Below are positions 27,646-37,135 of a stretch of DNA of 64,000 nucleotides, in pieces. Made by a program: the position numbers and the translations under genes. Location of the stretch: positions 20,709-84,708 of the forward strand of contig NVXD01000022.1 of NCBI GenBank assembly GCA_002746415.1. Direction: 5' to 3'. The DNA is from Flavobacteriaceae bacterium. Its GTDB lineage: Bacteria > Bacteroidota > Bacteroidia > Flavobacteriales > Flavobacteriaceae. The first letter of the stretch is position 1; each line of letters opens with the position of its first letter. The notes below the pieces were generated by a model. That model was given only the letters and a program-made list of their open reading frames with translations. It was not told where the DNA came from and did not search any database.

Positions 27646-30291
27646 TTAACTCCCCAAACTAGCCAAACTTTTTTCTAAAGTTTCAATTTTGGCCTCTGCA
27701 TCAGCGGCTTTCTTTTTTTCCATGGCCACAACTTGTTCTGGAGCATTGCTTACAAAACGTTCATTTCCCAATTTCTTTTGTACAGATTGCAAAAACCCTA
27801 TTGTATAATTTAGCTCTTCGGTTATTTTCTTAATCTCTGCGCCTACATCTATCGCACCGCCAACAGGAATAAAATATTCATTGCTCTTTACCCTAAAACT
27901 CAACGAACCGTCCACAGTTTCATTTACATAGGTAATACTGGAAACATTGGTTAATTTCTGTATGACCACATCCCACTTTTTGGAAACCTTTTGCTCATTT
28001 AACAAAGAGAGATCCAAAGCGTCCTTCATAGCAATGTTCTTTTCCTTGCGTATGGTACGGACACCAGATATTACCTCTGCTGTAAAATCAAACTCCTTGA
28101 TTAGCGCTTTATTCACCTCTTTTATTTCTGGCCATTTTGCAACTACCAAAGCCTCTTCTGGAGTACGTGTTTCTATATGCTGCCATATTTCTTCGGACAA
28201 AAAGGGCATAAAAGGATGTAAAAGTTTTAGATTTTCCTCAAACAAATGGATTACTGCATTAAAAGTAGTTGCATCCATAGGTTTTTGATAGGCTGGTTTT
28301 ACAATTTCTAACAACCATGAACAGAAATCGTCCCAAACCAATTTATAAATTGCCATTAACGCATCAGAAATACGATATTTACTAAAGTGGTCTTCAATCT
28401 CCAGCAACGTCTGGTTAAATTTAGTCGTGTACCATTCAATCCCTAATCTAGAAGCTTCTGGCTGAGGAAGTTCACTCACCTCCCACCCTTTTATCAATCT
28501 AAAGGCATTCCATATTTTATTGGAAAAATTCTTCCCTTGTTGACATAAGGCTTCATCAAACATTAAATCATTACCAGCTGCTGCACTCAACAATAATCCT
28601 ACACGAACACCATCTGCACCATATTCTTCAATCAATTTTAAGGCATTTGGTGAATTTCCAAGAGATTTAGACATTTTCCGACGTTGTTTGTCGCGCACCA
28701 AGCCTGTAAAGTATACATTCTCAAAAGGACGTTCATTACGATACTCATATCCCGAAATAATCATACGAGCTACCCAAAAGAATAGAATATCTGGCCCCGT
28801 CACCAAATCATTGGTAGGGTAATAATAGTTTACTTCCTCATTATTAGGGTTTAAAACACCGCCAAAGACGCTTATAGGCCATAACCAAGAAGAAAACCAG
28901 GTATCCAATACATCTTCATCCTGTTTAAGGTCATTGATCGTCAGAGCCTTGTCTAGCCCTTTTGAGCTAACAACTTGTTGTGCTTTTTTCAAAGCTTCTT
29001 CCTTACTTTCTGCAACAACAAAATCATTCTGACCATCGCCATAGTAATATGCAGGAATTTGCTGTCCCCACCATAATTGACGAGAAATATTCCAATCTCG
29101 GATATTTTCCATCCAGTGACGATAGGTATTCTCAAACTTCTTTGGGAATAATTTTACCTCACCATCCTTTAAAACAGCATCTATAGCTGGTTTTGCCAAA
29201 TCTTGCATGCTCAGAAACCACTGATCCGAAAGCCTAGGCTCTATTACCGCTTTTGTTCTTTCTGACGTTCCTACTTTATTAAGATGCGGCTCTGTTTTTA
29301 TTAAAAACCCCAATTCTTCCAATTCTTTGGATATTTCTTTGCGAACTACAAACCTATCTTTTCCTTGATAATGAAGTCCATAGCTATTAAGCGTGGCATC
29401 TTCATTAAAGATATCCACTACTTCTAGGCTGTGCTTTTCCCCTAATGTCTTATCATTTACATCATGTGCTGGAGTAACTTTTAGACAACCTGTTCCAAAT
29501 TCTATATCGACATAAGCATCCTCGATAATTGGAATAACCCTATTACAGATGGGAACAATGGCATTTTTTCCTTTTAAATGGTTATATCTCTCATCGTTTG
29601 GGTTGATACAGATAGCTGTATCCCCTAAAATGGTCTCTGGTCTTGTGGTGGCTATGGTAACTTTTTCATCAGAACCCTCAATTTGATAGGATAAATAATA
29701 TAATAACCCTTGTCTTTCCTCATGTATTACTTCTTCATCGGAAAGAGTGGTTTTTGCTTCTGGATCCCAGTTCACCATTCTATGTCCTCTGTAAATCAAC
29801 CCTTTATCAAATAAATCAACAAAAACCTTGATTACGGAAGCAGACATATCGTCATCCATCGTAAACTTGGTTCTGTTCCAATCACAAGAACAACCCAATT
29901 TTTTTAGCTGCTCTAAAATAACGCCACCATACTCATGGGTCCAATCCCAGGCATGGTTTAGAAATTCATCCCTAGAAATATCCGTTTTATCTATACCCTG
30001 CTCTTTTAACTTTGCAACCACTTTAGCCTCTGTGGCAATAGACGCATGGTCTGTGCCAGGTACCCAACAGGCATTTTTACCCATTAGACGGGCTCTACGA
30101 ATCAATACATCTTGTATGGTATTGTTCAGCATATGCCCCATATGGAGCACCCCAGTAACATTTGGTGGCGGAATGACTATGGAATACGGCTCTCTTTCAT
30201 CTGGAACAGAATTAAAATAACCGTGCTTCATCCAGTAGGAATACCACTGGTCTTCTACCTTTTGGGAATCATATTTTGAAGGAATTTCCAT
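27646..30291 (-). CDS. valS: Valine--tRNA ligase
   Basis: The 881-residue class I aminoacyl-tRNA synthetase charges tRNA-Val. It has the HIGH-type motif as HMGH in [15 protein letters not shown], an editing domain ([26 protein letters not shown]), the KMSKS loop in [15 protein letters not shown], an anticodon-binding domain and the C-terminal coiled coil (residues about 815-880) typical of ValRS. It is full length. A CAAAAATA sequence (30342-30349), the reverse of TATTTTTG, is a possible -7 element. Confidence 0.98.
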   Translation of the reverse strand: MEIPSKYDSQKVEDQWYSYWMKHGYFNSVPDEREPYSIVIPPPNVTGVLHMGHMLNNTIQDVLIRRARLMGKNACWVPGTDHASIATEAKVVAKLKEQGIDKTDISRDEFLNHAWDWTHEYGGVILEQLKKLGCSCDWNRTKFTMDDDMSASVIKVFVDLFDKGLIYRGHRMVNWDPEAKTTLSDEEVIHEERQGLLYYLSYQIEGSDEKVTIATTRPETILGDTAICINPNDERYNHLKGKNAIVPICNRVIPIIEDAYVDIEFGTGCLKVTPAHDVNDKTLGEKHSLEVVDIFNEDATLNSYGLHYQGKDRFVVRKEISKELEELGFLIKTEPHLNKVGTSERTKAVIEPRLSDQWFLSMQDLAKPAIDAVLKDGEVKLFPKKFENTYRHWMENIRDWNISRQLWWGQQIPAYYYGDGQNDFVVAESKEEALKKAQQVVSSKGLDKALTINDLKQDEDVLDTWFSSWLWPISVFGGVLNPNNEEVNYYYPTNDLVTGPDILFFWVARMIISGYEYRNERPFENVYFTGLVRDKQRRKMSKSLGNSPNALKLIEEYGADGVRVGLLLSAAAGNDLMFDEALCQQGKNFSNKIWNAFRLIKGWEVSELPQPEASRLGIEWYTTKFNQTLLEIEDHFSKYRISDALMAIYKLVWDDFCSWLLEIVKPAYQKPMDATTFNAVIHLFEENLKLLHPFMPFLSEEIWQHIETRTPEEALVVAKWPEIKEVNKALIKEFDFTAEVISGVRTIRKEKNIAMKDALDLSLLNEQKVSKKWDVVIQKLTNVSSITYVNETVDGSLSFRVKSNEYFIPVGGAIDVGAEIKKITEELNYTIGFLQSVQKKLGNERFVSNAPEQVVAMEKKKAADAEAKIETLEKSLASLGS

Positions 30292-30438
30292 TGTTTTGGT
30301 ACAATTTTTGTCTTATTACTTTTGGTAACGCAAATGAGTTGCAAAAATACTATGTTAAATTTTAGTAATCCGTATGCTTTTTACCCAATTTTAAAATACG
30401 AAACAAAAATAAGTAACGTTATTAACTAACAAAAGAAT

Positions 30439-30470
30439 TTTGGATGATGATGCCAAAACATTTACATTTG
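30439..30470 (+). promoter_or_regulatory. Promoter of the DUF1573 gene
   Basis: TTTG (30439-30442), 20 bases, TACATTTG (30463-30470) is a complete match to the Bacteroidota housekeeping promoter TTTG-N19/21-TAnnTTTG. It predicts a start near 30477, leaving a leader of only about 13 bases. Confidence 0.7.
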
Positions 30471-30489
30471 AATCCACCCAAAACCAAAA

Positions 30490-30882
30490 ATGATGAAAAA
30501 GATAGTATTAGTATTATTTATAGGCCTACTTGGATTTAGTTTAACGGCTCAAAATGGTTCTGCAAAAATAGAATTTACTTCAGAGACCGTTGATTACGGA
30601 ACAATAGAAAAAGGTAGTGATGGTGTGAGAGTTTTTGAATTCACCAATACAGGTAGCGCACCGTTGATTATAAGCAAAGTAAGCTCGAGTTGTGGATGTA
30701 CCATTCCAAAAAAACCAGAAGCTCCTATTTTACCTGGAAAAACAGGCGAAATACAAGTGAAATATGATACAAACAGAGTTGGTCCCATTAGAAAAGCCAT
30801 TACGGTGATTTCCAATGCTGACACACCTACCAAAATATTAAAAATAAAAGGTGAAGTAAAAGCACCCGTTGTAGTGCAGTAA
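30490..30882 (+). CDS. Secreted DUF1573 protein
   Basis: The 130-residue protein has a Sec signal peptide (about residues 1-20, IVLVLFIGLLGFSLTAQ) and one DUF1573 domain, an Ig-like fold: TVDYGTIEKGSDGVRVFEFT, SSCGCTIP and KTGEIQVKYDTNRVGP. It should be exported to the periplasm or surface. The role of such small Bacteroidota proteins is unknown. It is preceded by a perfect promoter and followed by a bidirectional terminator, so it is a stand-alone transcript. Confidence 0.9.
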   Translation: MMKKIVLVLFIGLLGFSLTAQNGSAKIEFTSETVDYGTIEKGSDGVRVFEFTNTGSAPLIISKVSSSCGCTIPKKPEAPILPGKTGEIQVKYDTNRVGPIRKAITVISNADTPTKILKIKGEVKAPVVVQ

Positions 30883-30904
30883 TTAAACACTCAACATAAA
30901 ATTT

Positions 30905-30936
30905 AAAGCCAGCTTTTTAAAAGCTGGCTTTTTTAT
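30905..30936. terminator. Bidirectional terminator
   Basis: AAAGCCAGCTTTT pairs with AAAAGCTGGCTTT (30905-30931), flanked by A and T runs on both sides. It sits between the convergent DUF1573 and aspartyl-protease genes and can serve both strands. Confidence 0.85.
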
Positions 30937-32283
30937 TTAAAATAGTTTCTTGAGTACAAATGTAAAGAGGATATCGCTATTGTAACGCTCAATGAGCACT
31001 TTAACTCTCTTTCCTTCTTTTTCATTCAACATCTTCATTACCTCTTGCAACTTATAACGATGTATTCTTTTCCCATTTACCGCCAAAATTAAATCGCCCT
31101 CCTTTAAGCCTGCCTCTTCCGCTGGGCTACCAGCGCGAATGGCAGAAACTATAATTTCTGGAACAAGGCTTAATCTTGTTTTATGCTCCATCAATATCTG
31201 GACGTTACCAAAAGACCGTTCATTACCTTCATTAAGAACAATACCGCCAGCATCCGAAATGCTTTCTGCAATATAACGCACGCCAGCATGTTGCAGCTCT
31301 ATACCAGCTAGATTGTATTGAAATGGCACTCTAAAATTAACGTTTTTCCTAAAAGTGACTCTGTTTTTAGAATAATCAAACACGATATTAAACCTCTTGA
31401 GAACTTCTCCACCAATACTTCCGTTTCTATTGCCTAAATTCTTAATATTCCCAAAAGAGGCTATATCAGGAAAAGCTGCTTTAGCATCGTTAAGTGTAAA
31501 ACCTCCAATAGCAAAACTATTTACTTTAGTACGCTTTCCAAAAATATTACCGCTCAACCCTCTCCCTAAAAAATCTTCATAATTCTTAATAGGTAATTCC
31601 AATCCTTTTTCCTGGTCCTCAAAAAGCCATACCGCATCGCTACTGCCAGTATCCACTAAAAGACGTACAGGTACAGTTTCTGAATCATTTAGCATTATTC
31701 CGCCTTCAACATAAGCCTTGTTTCTTTCAATAACCAAAGGCAGCGTTTTACTTTTCTTATGCTCTTTATGCTGATATAATTCGGGGTCGTGGAACTTAAT
31801 AGTTTTTTTAACATAATTTATTTCAATTACAAAATCCCGAAACAAATCATACCCTATAATACCATGGACTGGGACTCCCAATGAGGGCGATAAATTAAGA
31901 GCCTTATCCAAAACAACATAAAGTGCTTGATCCTTATTCCTGATTTCACCTATCTCAAAGAAATTTTGTTTGGATTTTAATGCCTTTATAGGTTCCCCAT
32001 CTCCCAAGCCCCTAATGGTTACCTCTGAAACATTATTGATTTGAACAGAATCTTGGTCAGAGATATTAAAAAGGATTGGCTTATTAACTCCAGAATCTAA
32101 AATAAATGAAAGTTTTACTCCATTTACATCAATAGGCATAATAATTAAATTATTAATCAGCTTAAACCGTACTTTCTGTACTTTTTCACCATGTGGCAAA
32201 CTAAAAGTCTGTGCCCAGCCAAAAAAAGGAAGGCATGTCAAAAAAAGAATATAATATGTAATTCTCCTATACAAACTATTCAT
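30937..32283 (-). CDS. Secreted aspartyl protease-like protein with C-terminal PDZ domain
   Basis: The 448-residue protein has a signal peptide (ending GWAQ near residue 25) and two retropepsin-like lobes. The first has the active-site triplet D-S-G in SFILDSGVNKPIL near residue 63; the second has D-T-G in LLVDTGSSDAVWLF near 210. A PDZ domain occupies about residues 375-440 (AIRAGSPAEEAGLKEGDLIL). It could be a periplasmic protease or a protease-fold binding protein. Two different lobes in one chain resemble a pepsin-like arrangement. It is a single gene. Confidence 0.85.
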   Translation of the reverse strand: MNSLYRRITYYILFLTCLPFFGWAQTFSLPHGEKVQKVRFKLINNLIIMPIDVNGVKLSFILDSGVNKPILFNISDQDSVQINNVSEVTIRGLGDGEPIKALKSKQNFFEIGEIRNKDQALYVVLDKALNLSPSLGVPVHGIIGYDLFRDFVIEINYVKKTIKFHDPELYQHKEHKKSKTLPLVIERNKAYVEGGIMLNDSETVPVRLLVDTGSSDAVWLFEDQEKGLELPIKNYEDFLGRGLSGNIFGKRTKVNSFAIGGFTLNDAKAAFPDIASFGNIKNLGNRNGSIGGEVLKRFNIVFDYSKNRVTFRKNVNFRVPFQYNLAGIELQHAGVRYIAESISDAGGIVLNEGNERSFGNVQILMEHKTRLSLVPEIIVSAIRAGSPAEEAGLKEGDLILAVNGKRIHRYKLQEVMKMLNEKEGKRVKVLIERYNSDILFTFVLKKLF

Positions 32284-32424
32284 TTTTAATAGGTTGGTGC
32301 TACTAAATATACGAATTTTATAACAGATTATTGTTAATGATTGCTAATCAATTTTGTTCAAATAAGAGCAACTACTTTTTTTTAATCCATTATGATTTCT
32401 CATTTTTGTGTAAAATAAATACAC

Positions 32425-33618
32425 ATGCCTTCTATTTCCAAGAAAGGACATCTTATGCCCGAGTCTCCAATCAGAAAACTTGCCCCTTTTGCTGAAAAGG
32501 CAAAAAAATTGGGGATTAAAGTTTTACACTTAAATATTGGGCAACCAGACATTGAAACTCCAAAAATTGCTCTAGATGCGGTAAAGAATAATAACATAAC
32601 CATTTTGGCTTATGCCCCTTCTGAAGGTTCAGAAAGCTACAGAGAAAAATTGGCTGATTATTATGCTAAACACCACATTAATGTTGATTCAAAAGATATT
32701 TTGGTTACAACTGGTGGCTCTGAGGCACTTTCTTTTGTTATAGGCACTATTGCTGATGTTGGTGATGAAATTATTGTTCCAGAACCATTCTATGCTAACT
32801 ATTACGGGTTTGCCTCTGCAAACGGGGTTAAAATCACACCTATTGCATCTCGCATAGAAGATGATTTTGCTTTACCTCCTATTGAGGAATTTGAAAAACT
32901 CATATCCCCAAAAACCAAGGCGATTCTAATCAATAACCCAAACAATCCGACAGGATATTTGTACAGTAAAGAAGAAATTAAAAAATTAGCAGCCATTGTA
33001 AAAAAGCATGATATTTTTTTAGTTGCCGATGAAGTATACAGAGAGTTCATCTATGAAGGAAAGCAACATTATTCCATTCTGCAGGAATCTGATTTAGATA
33101 ACAATGCAATAATCATTGACTCCGTTTCCAAAAGATATAGCATGTGTGGCGCAAGAATAGGATGTTTGGTTTCCAGAAATGAATCTGTCATTAAGACGGC
33201 TTTAAAATTTGCACAAGCTCGTTTATCACCGCCCACCTATGCCTTGGTAGCCAGTGAGGCTGCTTTGGAAACGCCAGAAAGTTATTTTATTGAGGTAAAA
33301 GAAGAATACGTAAGCAGAAGAGATGTGCTAATTACTGAACTGCAAAAAATTAAAGGACTCAAAGTTGCCAAACCAAATGGCGCCTTCTATTGTATTGCGG
33401 AACTTCCAGTTAAAAATGCTGATGATTTTGCGAGATGGTTATTGGAAAGTTTTAATCTAAACAATGAAACCATTATGATAGCCCCAGCTGCAGGATTCTA
33501 TGCCACTGATGGATTGGGAAGAAACCAAGCAAGAATTGCCTATGTATTGGAAAAAGAAAGTTTAAAAAGAGCTGTACGCATCTTAAAAGAGGCTTTAACA
33601 ACTTATAATGGGAAATGA
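32425..33618 (+). CDS. Class I/II PLP-dependent aminotransferase
   Basis: The 397-residue enzyme is of fold type I. It shows LHLNIGQPDIETPKIAL, LVTTGGSEALSFVIG, NNPNNPTGYLYS, VADEVYREFIYEG and the PLP-lysine motif SVSKRYSMCGARIGCLVS, with Arg of the substrate carboxylate site near the C-terminus (GRNQARIAYV). It is most like aspartate/aromatic aminotransferases; the amino donor cannot be fixed. The stop overlaps murB by 4 bases (ATGA), so the two are coupled. Confidence 0.92.
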   Translation: MPSISKKGHLMPESPIRKLAPFAEKAKKLGIKVLHLNIGQPDIETPKIALDAVKNNNITILAYAPSEGSESYREKLADYYAKHHINVDSKDILVTTGGSEALSFVIGTIADVGDEIIVPEPFYANYYGFASANGVKITPIASRIEDDFALPPIEEFEKLISPKTKAILINNPNNPTGYLYSKEEIKKLAAIVKKHDIFLVADEVYREFIYEGKQHYSILQESDLDNNAIIIDSVSKRYSMCGARIGCLVSRNESVIKTALKFAQARLSPPTYALVASEAALETPESYFIEVKEEYVSRRDVLITELQKIKGLKVAKPNGAFYCIAELPVKNADDFARWLLESFNLNNETIMIAPAAGFYATDGLGRNQARIAYVLEKESLKRAVRILKEALTTYNGK

Positions 33619-34631
33619 ACATACAACATAACATCTCCTTAAAGAAATACAACACTTTTGGTATAGATGCCAAAGCAAAATTTTTCTGTGAAATAAATAG
33701 CCCTGAAGAATTAAAGCAGGTACTGAAACTAAAAGAGTACCCTAAAAAATTTATCATTAGTGGCGGAAGCAACGTTTTAATAACCAAAGACTTAAACTCT
33801 TTGGTAGTGCACATCAACATCAAAGGGAAAAAAATAGTTGAAGAAAATGACAACTATGTTATTGTTCACATAATGGCTGGTGAAAACTGGCACAACATAG
33901 TACTTTGGGCTATAGAAAACCAATATGGTGGCCTAGAAAACTTATCATTGATTCCCGGCAATACGGGAACAGCTCCAATACAAAACATAGGGGCTTATGG
34001 CGTAGAGTTAAAAGATATATTTGTTAGTTGTGAAGCTTTAGATGTTGCTACTTTAGAAATTAGGAAATTCACAAAAGAAGACTGTAAATTTGGCTACAGA
34101 AACTCAATTTTTAAAAATGAAGGAAAAGGGAAATATATTATTACGTCTGTAAATTTAAAGTTGACAAAAAAAAAACACCAACTGAACACATCATACGGAG
34201 ATATTGTAGCACAATTACAAAAAAGCAATATTAACGCTCCTACAATAAAAGATGTTTCCAATGCCGTTATCACAATCAGGAAAAGCAAACTGCCAGACCC
34301 TAATGAATTAGGAAATAGTGGAAGCTTTTTTAAAAATCCTATACTGAACTTATTAGAATTCGCTGCTTTTTCAAAAGAAAACCCGAATGCCCCATTTTAT
34401 AAAATGTCTGAAAACGAATTCAAAGTACCAGCCGGCTGGCTTATAGAACAATGTGGGTTTAAAGGAAAAAGGTTTGGAGATGCTGGAGTTCACAAAAAAC
34501 AAGCATTGGTCTTAGTAAACTATGGAAATGCCACTGGTCAAGAAATTTTAAATTTATCGCTTACCATCCGCAAAAGTGCATTTCAAAAATTTGGTATTGA
34601 CATCACTCCTGAAGTAAATATCATAAAATAA
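33615..34631 (+). CDS. murB: UDP-N-acetylenolpyruvoylglucosamine reductase
   Basis: The 338-residue flavoenzyme reduces UDP-GlcNAc-enolpyruvate to UDP-MurNAc in the cytoplasm. FAD-binding ISGGSNVLITKDL, ENLSLIPGNTGTAPIQNIGAYGVELKD, YRNSIFKNE, the catalytic Ser in GNSGSFFKNP and a C-terminal Glu in ITPEVNIIK are all there. It is the longer type I form, as in E. coli. It shares an ATGA overlap with the aminotransferase. Confidence 0.97.
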   Translation: MNIQHNISLKKYNTFGIDAKAKFFCEINSPEELKQVLKLKEYPKKFIISGGSNVLITKDLNSLVVHINIKGKKIVEENDNYVIVHIMAGENWHNIVLWAIENQYGGLENLSLIPGNTGTAPIQNIGAYGVELKDIFVSCEALDVATLEIRKFTKEDCKFGYRNSIFKNEGKGKYIITSVNLKLTKKKHQLNTSYGDIVAQLQKSNINAPTIKDVSNAVITIRKSKLPDPNELGNSGSFFKNPILNLLEFAAFSKENPNAPFYKMSENEFKVPAGWLIEQCGFKGKRFGDAGVHKKQALVLVNYGNATGQEILNLSLTIRKSAFQKFGIDITPEVNIIK

Positions 34632-34658
34632 CCCTCAAAAATGAATTTCGAGGGTTAT
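34628..34658 (+). terminator. Hairpin at the end of murB
   Basis: ATAACCCTC pairs with GAGGGTTAT (9 bp, 13-base loop) beginning at the murB stop codon. The downstream strand lacks a T run, so it may be a weak terminator or only a 3'-end stabilising hairpin. Confidence 0.4.
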
Positions 34659-34841
34659 ACCAAACCAAACTAACCAAAAACTAAGTGGTAATAACCAATT
34701 ACGCACTTATTCATTAAATATTTTATATTACGCTAAGGGTAGCAATCAATTTTATAATTTAGCGTTTAAATTATATACGTAGTCAAAGCTAAAATTGGAT
34801 GCCTACATCTGTTTTTTCTTTAAATACGTAGATTAGTAAAA

Positions 34842-35408
34842 ATGAGCATACTTCTTGAAAAACATATCGTAGAACTACTCCAAGAGCGAAATGAAAAGGC
34901 TATTTCATTACTTTATGAGCATTATGGAAATACGTTATACGGAGTAGCTTATAAAGTGGTCCGAGATGAAGAACTGGCAAAAGATGTGTTGCAGGAAAGT
35001 TTTGTCAAAATTTGGAAAAAATCTGACTCTTATGATGCATCAAAGGCGAAACTTTTTACATGGTTGTTTAGGATAACCAGAAATACGGCCATTGACAAAT
35101 TACGAAGTGTTAAGACAAAATCTGACAAAGAAATCCAAATCAATGTTTCAGACGTATATAATCTAGGTGTAAACAGTATTAATCCCGAAACAATGGATAT
35201 TCGGGAAAATCTGGATAAAATAGAATCTAAATATCAAATTGTTCTGGATGCCCTGTTTTTTCAGGGAATGACACAACAAGAAGCCAGTGAAGAACTGGAT
35301 ATTCCATTGGGAACTATTAAATCTAGATTAAAAATTGGCCTTAGAGAGTTAAAGAAAATATACGGAGCCTCTATGCTGGTTGCATTTGTTTTAAACTTAT
35401 TATCATGA
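34842..35408 (+). CDS. ECF RNA polymerase sigma factor (SigK/RpoE-like)
   Basis: The 188-residue protein has region 2 (residues about 20-90; LAKDVLQESFVKIWKKSDSY, RNTAIDKLRS) and region 4 (about 125-175; LFFQGMTQQEASEELDIPLG then TIKSRLKIGLREL). The next gene starts inside its stop codon (ATGA, 35405-35408) and encodes the anti-sigma factor, so it is a regulated alternative sigma factor whose signal is envelope-related. The start ATG at 34842 follows a 210-base gap. Confidence 0.95.
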   Translation: MSILLEKHIVELLQERNEKAISLLYEHYGNTLYGVAYKVVRDEELAKDVLQESFVKIWKKSDSYDASKAKLFTWLFRITRNTAIDKLRSVKTKSDKEIQINVSDVYNLGVNSINPETMDIRENLDKIESKYQIVLDALFFQGMTQQEASEELDIPLGTIKSRLKIGLRELKKIYGASMLVAFVLNLLS

Positions 35409-36163
35409 AAGATAAAATAAGAATATTTTTAGATACAGACCTACTTGAAAAATACTTGCTTGGCAATACCTCAATTGAAGAGTCTTTGCAAGTAGAAAGA
35501 TATATCGCTATGTACCCTGAGGTAAGGGAAACCTATAATGAACTTCAAGAAAATTTGGAAGCATTTGCAAAAATGTATGCCATTAAAACTCCAGAAGGAT
35601 TAAAAGAGACTATTTTAAATAGAATAAAAGAAGAAAACAAAGGAAGGAAAAAATTCTTCCAATATGCTATAGCTGCAAGTATAACGGCTATAATTTTCGC
35701 AAGTTCTGCCTATTTCTTTTGGAGTCAAAACCAAGGTTTACAGCAAGAAAATATATATGTGAACAACAAAATCATGAATTTGGAGGCTGACATGAAATTA
35801 CAGTTGGAAGATGTTAGAAATCAATTCATTGTTCTTAACAACCCACAGACTAAAAAAATTAATGTACGTGGCAATAAAAAGGCTAGAGAATTAAAAGCCG
35901 TTGCGTATATAAATCCCGTAAAAAAACTATCCTATATAAATGTTAGAAATTTGCCTAATCTTCCAGAAGATCAATGCTTCCAAATGTGGGCTGAAGTTAA
36001 TGGAGAAATGGTAAACTTAGGTGTAATAAAAAATATCACTAACAAGGATAAACTATTTGCACTCCCATATGCAGAAAATGCCATTGGTTATATTACCATT
36101 GAGCCAAATGGAGGTAATGTTACCCCTACTGTAAAAAATATTGTGGCCAACATTTCTTATTAG
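35405..36163 (+). CDS. Anti-sigma factor (RskA-like)
   Basis: The 252-residue protein has an N-terminal cytoplasmic anti-sigma region (LEKYLLGNTSIEESLQVERY, an RskA/ZAS-like helical domain without a zinc HxxxCxxC motif), one transmembrane helix at about residues 80-100 (YAIAASITAIIFASSAYFFW), a coiled-coil linker and a periplasmic RskA C-terminal domain (YINVRNLPNLPEDQCFQMWA, PNGGNVTPT). It binds and inhibits the sigma factor of the overlapping upstream gene; release is probably by regulated proteolysis. Confidence 0.93.
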   Translation: MKDKIRIFLDTDLLEKYLLGNTSIEESLQVERYIAMYPEVRETYNELQENLEAFAKMYAIKTPEGLKETILNRIKEENKGRKKFFQYAIAASITAIIFASSAYFFWSQNQGLQQENIYVNNKIMNLEADMKLQLEDVRNQFIVLNNPQTKKINVRGNKKARELKAVAYINPVKKLSYINVRNLPNLPEDQCFQMWAEVNGEMVNLGVIKNITNKDKLFALPYAENAIGYITIEPNGGNVTPTVKNIVANISY

Positions 36164-36204
36164 ACAAAACACCGTTTTAACACACTGAACAACTTATTGG
36201 TAAA

Positions 36205-36235
36205 TTCGTTCTAAAGGTATTATTCAGTATCTTTG
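36205..36235 (+). promoter_or_regulatory. Putative promoter of the small Cys-rich membrane protein gene
   Basis: TTCG (36205-36208), 19 bases, TATCTTTG (36228-36235) matches the Bacteroidota consensus apart from one base in the -33 box. The predicted start, near 36242, supports ATG 36251 rather than the in-frame ATA/GTA-rich stretch starting at 36233. Confidence 0.55.
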
Positions 36236-36250
36236 TATAAAATATTCACT

Positions 36251-36454
36251 ATGAAATTGGCATTATTGACCATAGGTCTTCTTTCATTGGCTTTTGCTGG
36301 TATAGCAATTAAAATTTGGTCAAAAAAGGACGGGAAATTTGCAGGCACATGTGCAAGTCAAAATCCGTATCTTAACAAGGAAGGAGAAGCTTGTGGTTTT
36401 TGTGGAAAATTGCCAGATGAGGAGGATTGCAAAAAGGACGCAGCTATTGACTAG
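36251..36454 (+). CDS. Small membrane or secreted Cys-rich protein
   Basis: This 67-residue protein begins with one hydrophobic helix (MKLALLTIGLLSLAFAGIAI) and then has four cysteines (GTCASQ, EACGFCG, EDCKK) in a 45-residue tail, likely outside the cytoplasm. The cysteines could form disulfides or bind a metal. Proteins of this type are conserved in flavobacteria without a known role. ATG 36251 is chosen because a promoter ends just before it; an upstream in-frame start at 36233 would lie inside the -7 box. It precedes the second ECF gene. Confidence 0.75.
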   Translation: MKLALLTIGLLSLAFAGIAIKIWSKKDGKFAGTCASQNPYLNKEGEACGFCGKLPDEEDCKKDAAID

Positions 36455-36480
36455 TACATATTGAATTACTTCATCTTATT

Positions 36481-37065
36481 TTGAAACAACAATTTGGTTT
36501 GAAAAAGACCACAGACATTTTAAAAACAAATATCCAGAATGCTAAGTCTGGCAACCAAATAGCATTCAGCGCATTATTGAATACTTTTTGGAACGACGTA
36601 TATGGTTTTCAATTGATACGCACCAAGAATGAAAATGATGCTGAAGATATCACTATTCGGACTTTCTCTAAAGCTTTTGATAAAATCAACACCTATGATG
36701 ACAGCTATGAATTTAAAACATGGCTGATTACCATATCAAAAAACATCCATGTAGATTTAATTAGAAAGCGCAAAAGAAATATTGTCGAAAGCACAGATAT
36801 TGGCAATAAGGATGTTATAAAAAAAGTACTGGATGATGCCCCCAGTGCAGAAGACCAACTTATCATTGAGCAGAATTTAGCAAATTTGTTAGCCGATATA
36901 AAAAAGCTGAAACCTCATTATCAAAAAGTGATAAATCTTAGATATTTTAATGAGCTTAGTTATGCGGATATTGCCACAGAATTAAATGAGCCAATAAACA
37001 ATGTAAAAGTGAAGCTTTTACGTGCAAAAAAATTATTGGCAGAAATTATTGAGAACAAAAAATAA
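36481..37065 (+). CDS. ECF RNA polymerase sigma factor, TTG start
   Basis: The 194-residue protein has region 2 (NDAEDITIRTFSKAFDKINTY, KNIHVDLIRKRKRN) and region 4 (HYQKVINLRYFNELSYADIA then TELNEPINNVKVKLLRAKKLL). No in-frame ATG exists between the upstream stop at 36448 and the first conserved residues; TTG 36481 (MKQQFGLKK) is the only reasonable start. No anti-sigma gene follows; lipA does. It is a stress- or envelope-type regulator by family. Confidence 0.9.
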   Translation: MKQQFGLKKTTDILKTNIQNAKSGNQIAFSALLNTFWNDVYGFQLIRTKNENDAEDITIRTFSKAFDKINTYDDSYEFKTWLITISKNIHVDLIRKRKRNIVESTDIGNKDVIKKVLDDAPSAEDQLIIEQNLANLLADIKKLKPHYQKVINLRYFNELSYADIATELNEPINNVKVKLLRAKKLLAEIIENKK

Positions 37066-37113
37066 GCATCATTTCTTCTCTACTTCTTCTTAAATCCTCA
37101 GCATTTAGTTTTG

Positions 37114-37121
37114 TATATTTG
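37114..37121 (+). promoter_or_regulatory. Putative -7 element of lipA
   Basis: TATATTTG fits TAnnTTTG exactly and lies 14 bases before the lipA ATG. The -33 box is not recognisable. Confidence 0.35.
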
Positions 37122-37135
37122 CACAAATTTTCTGT

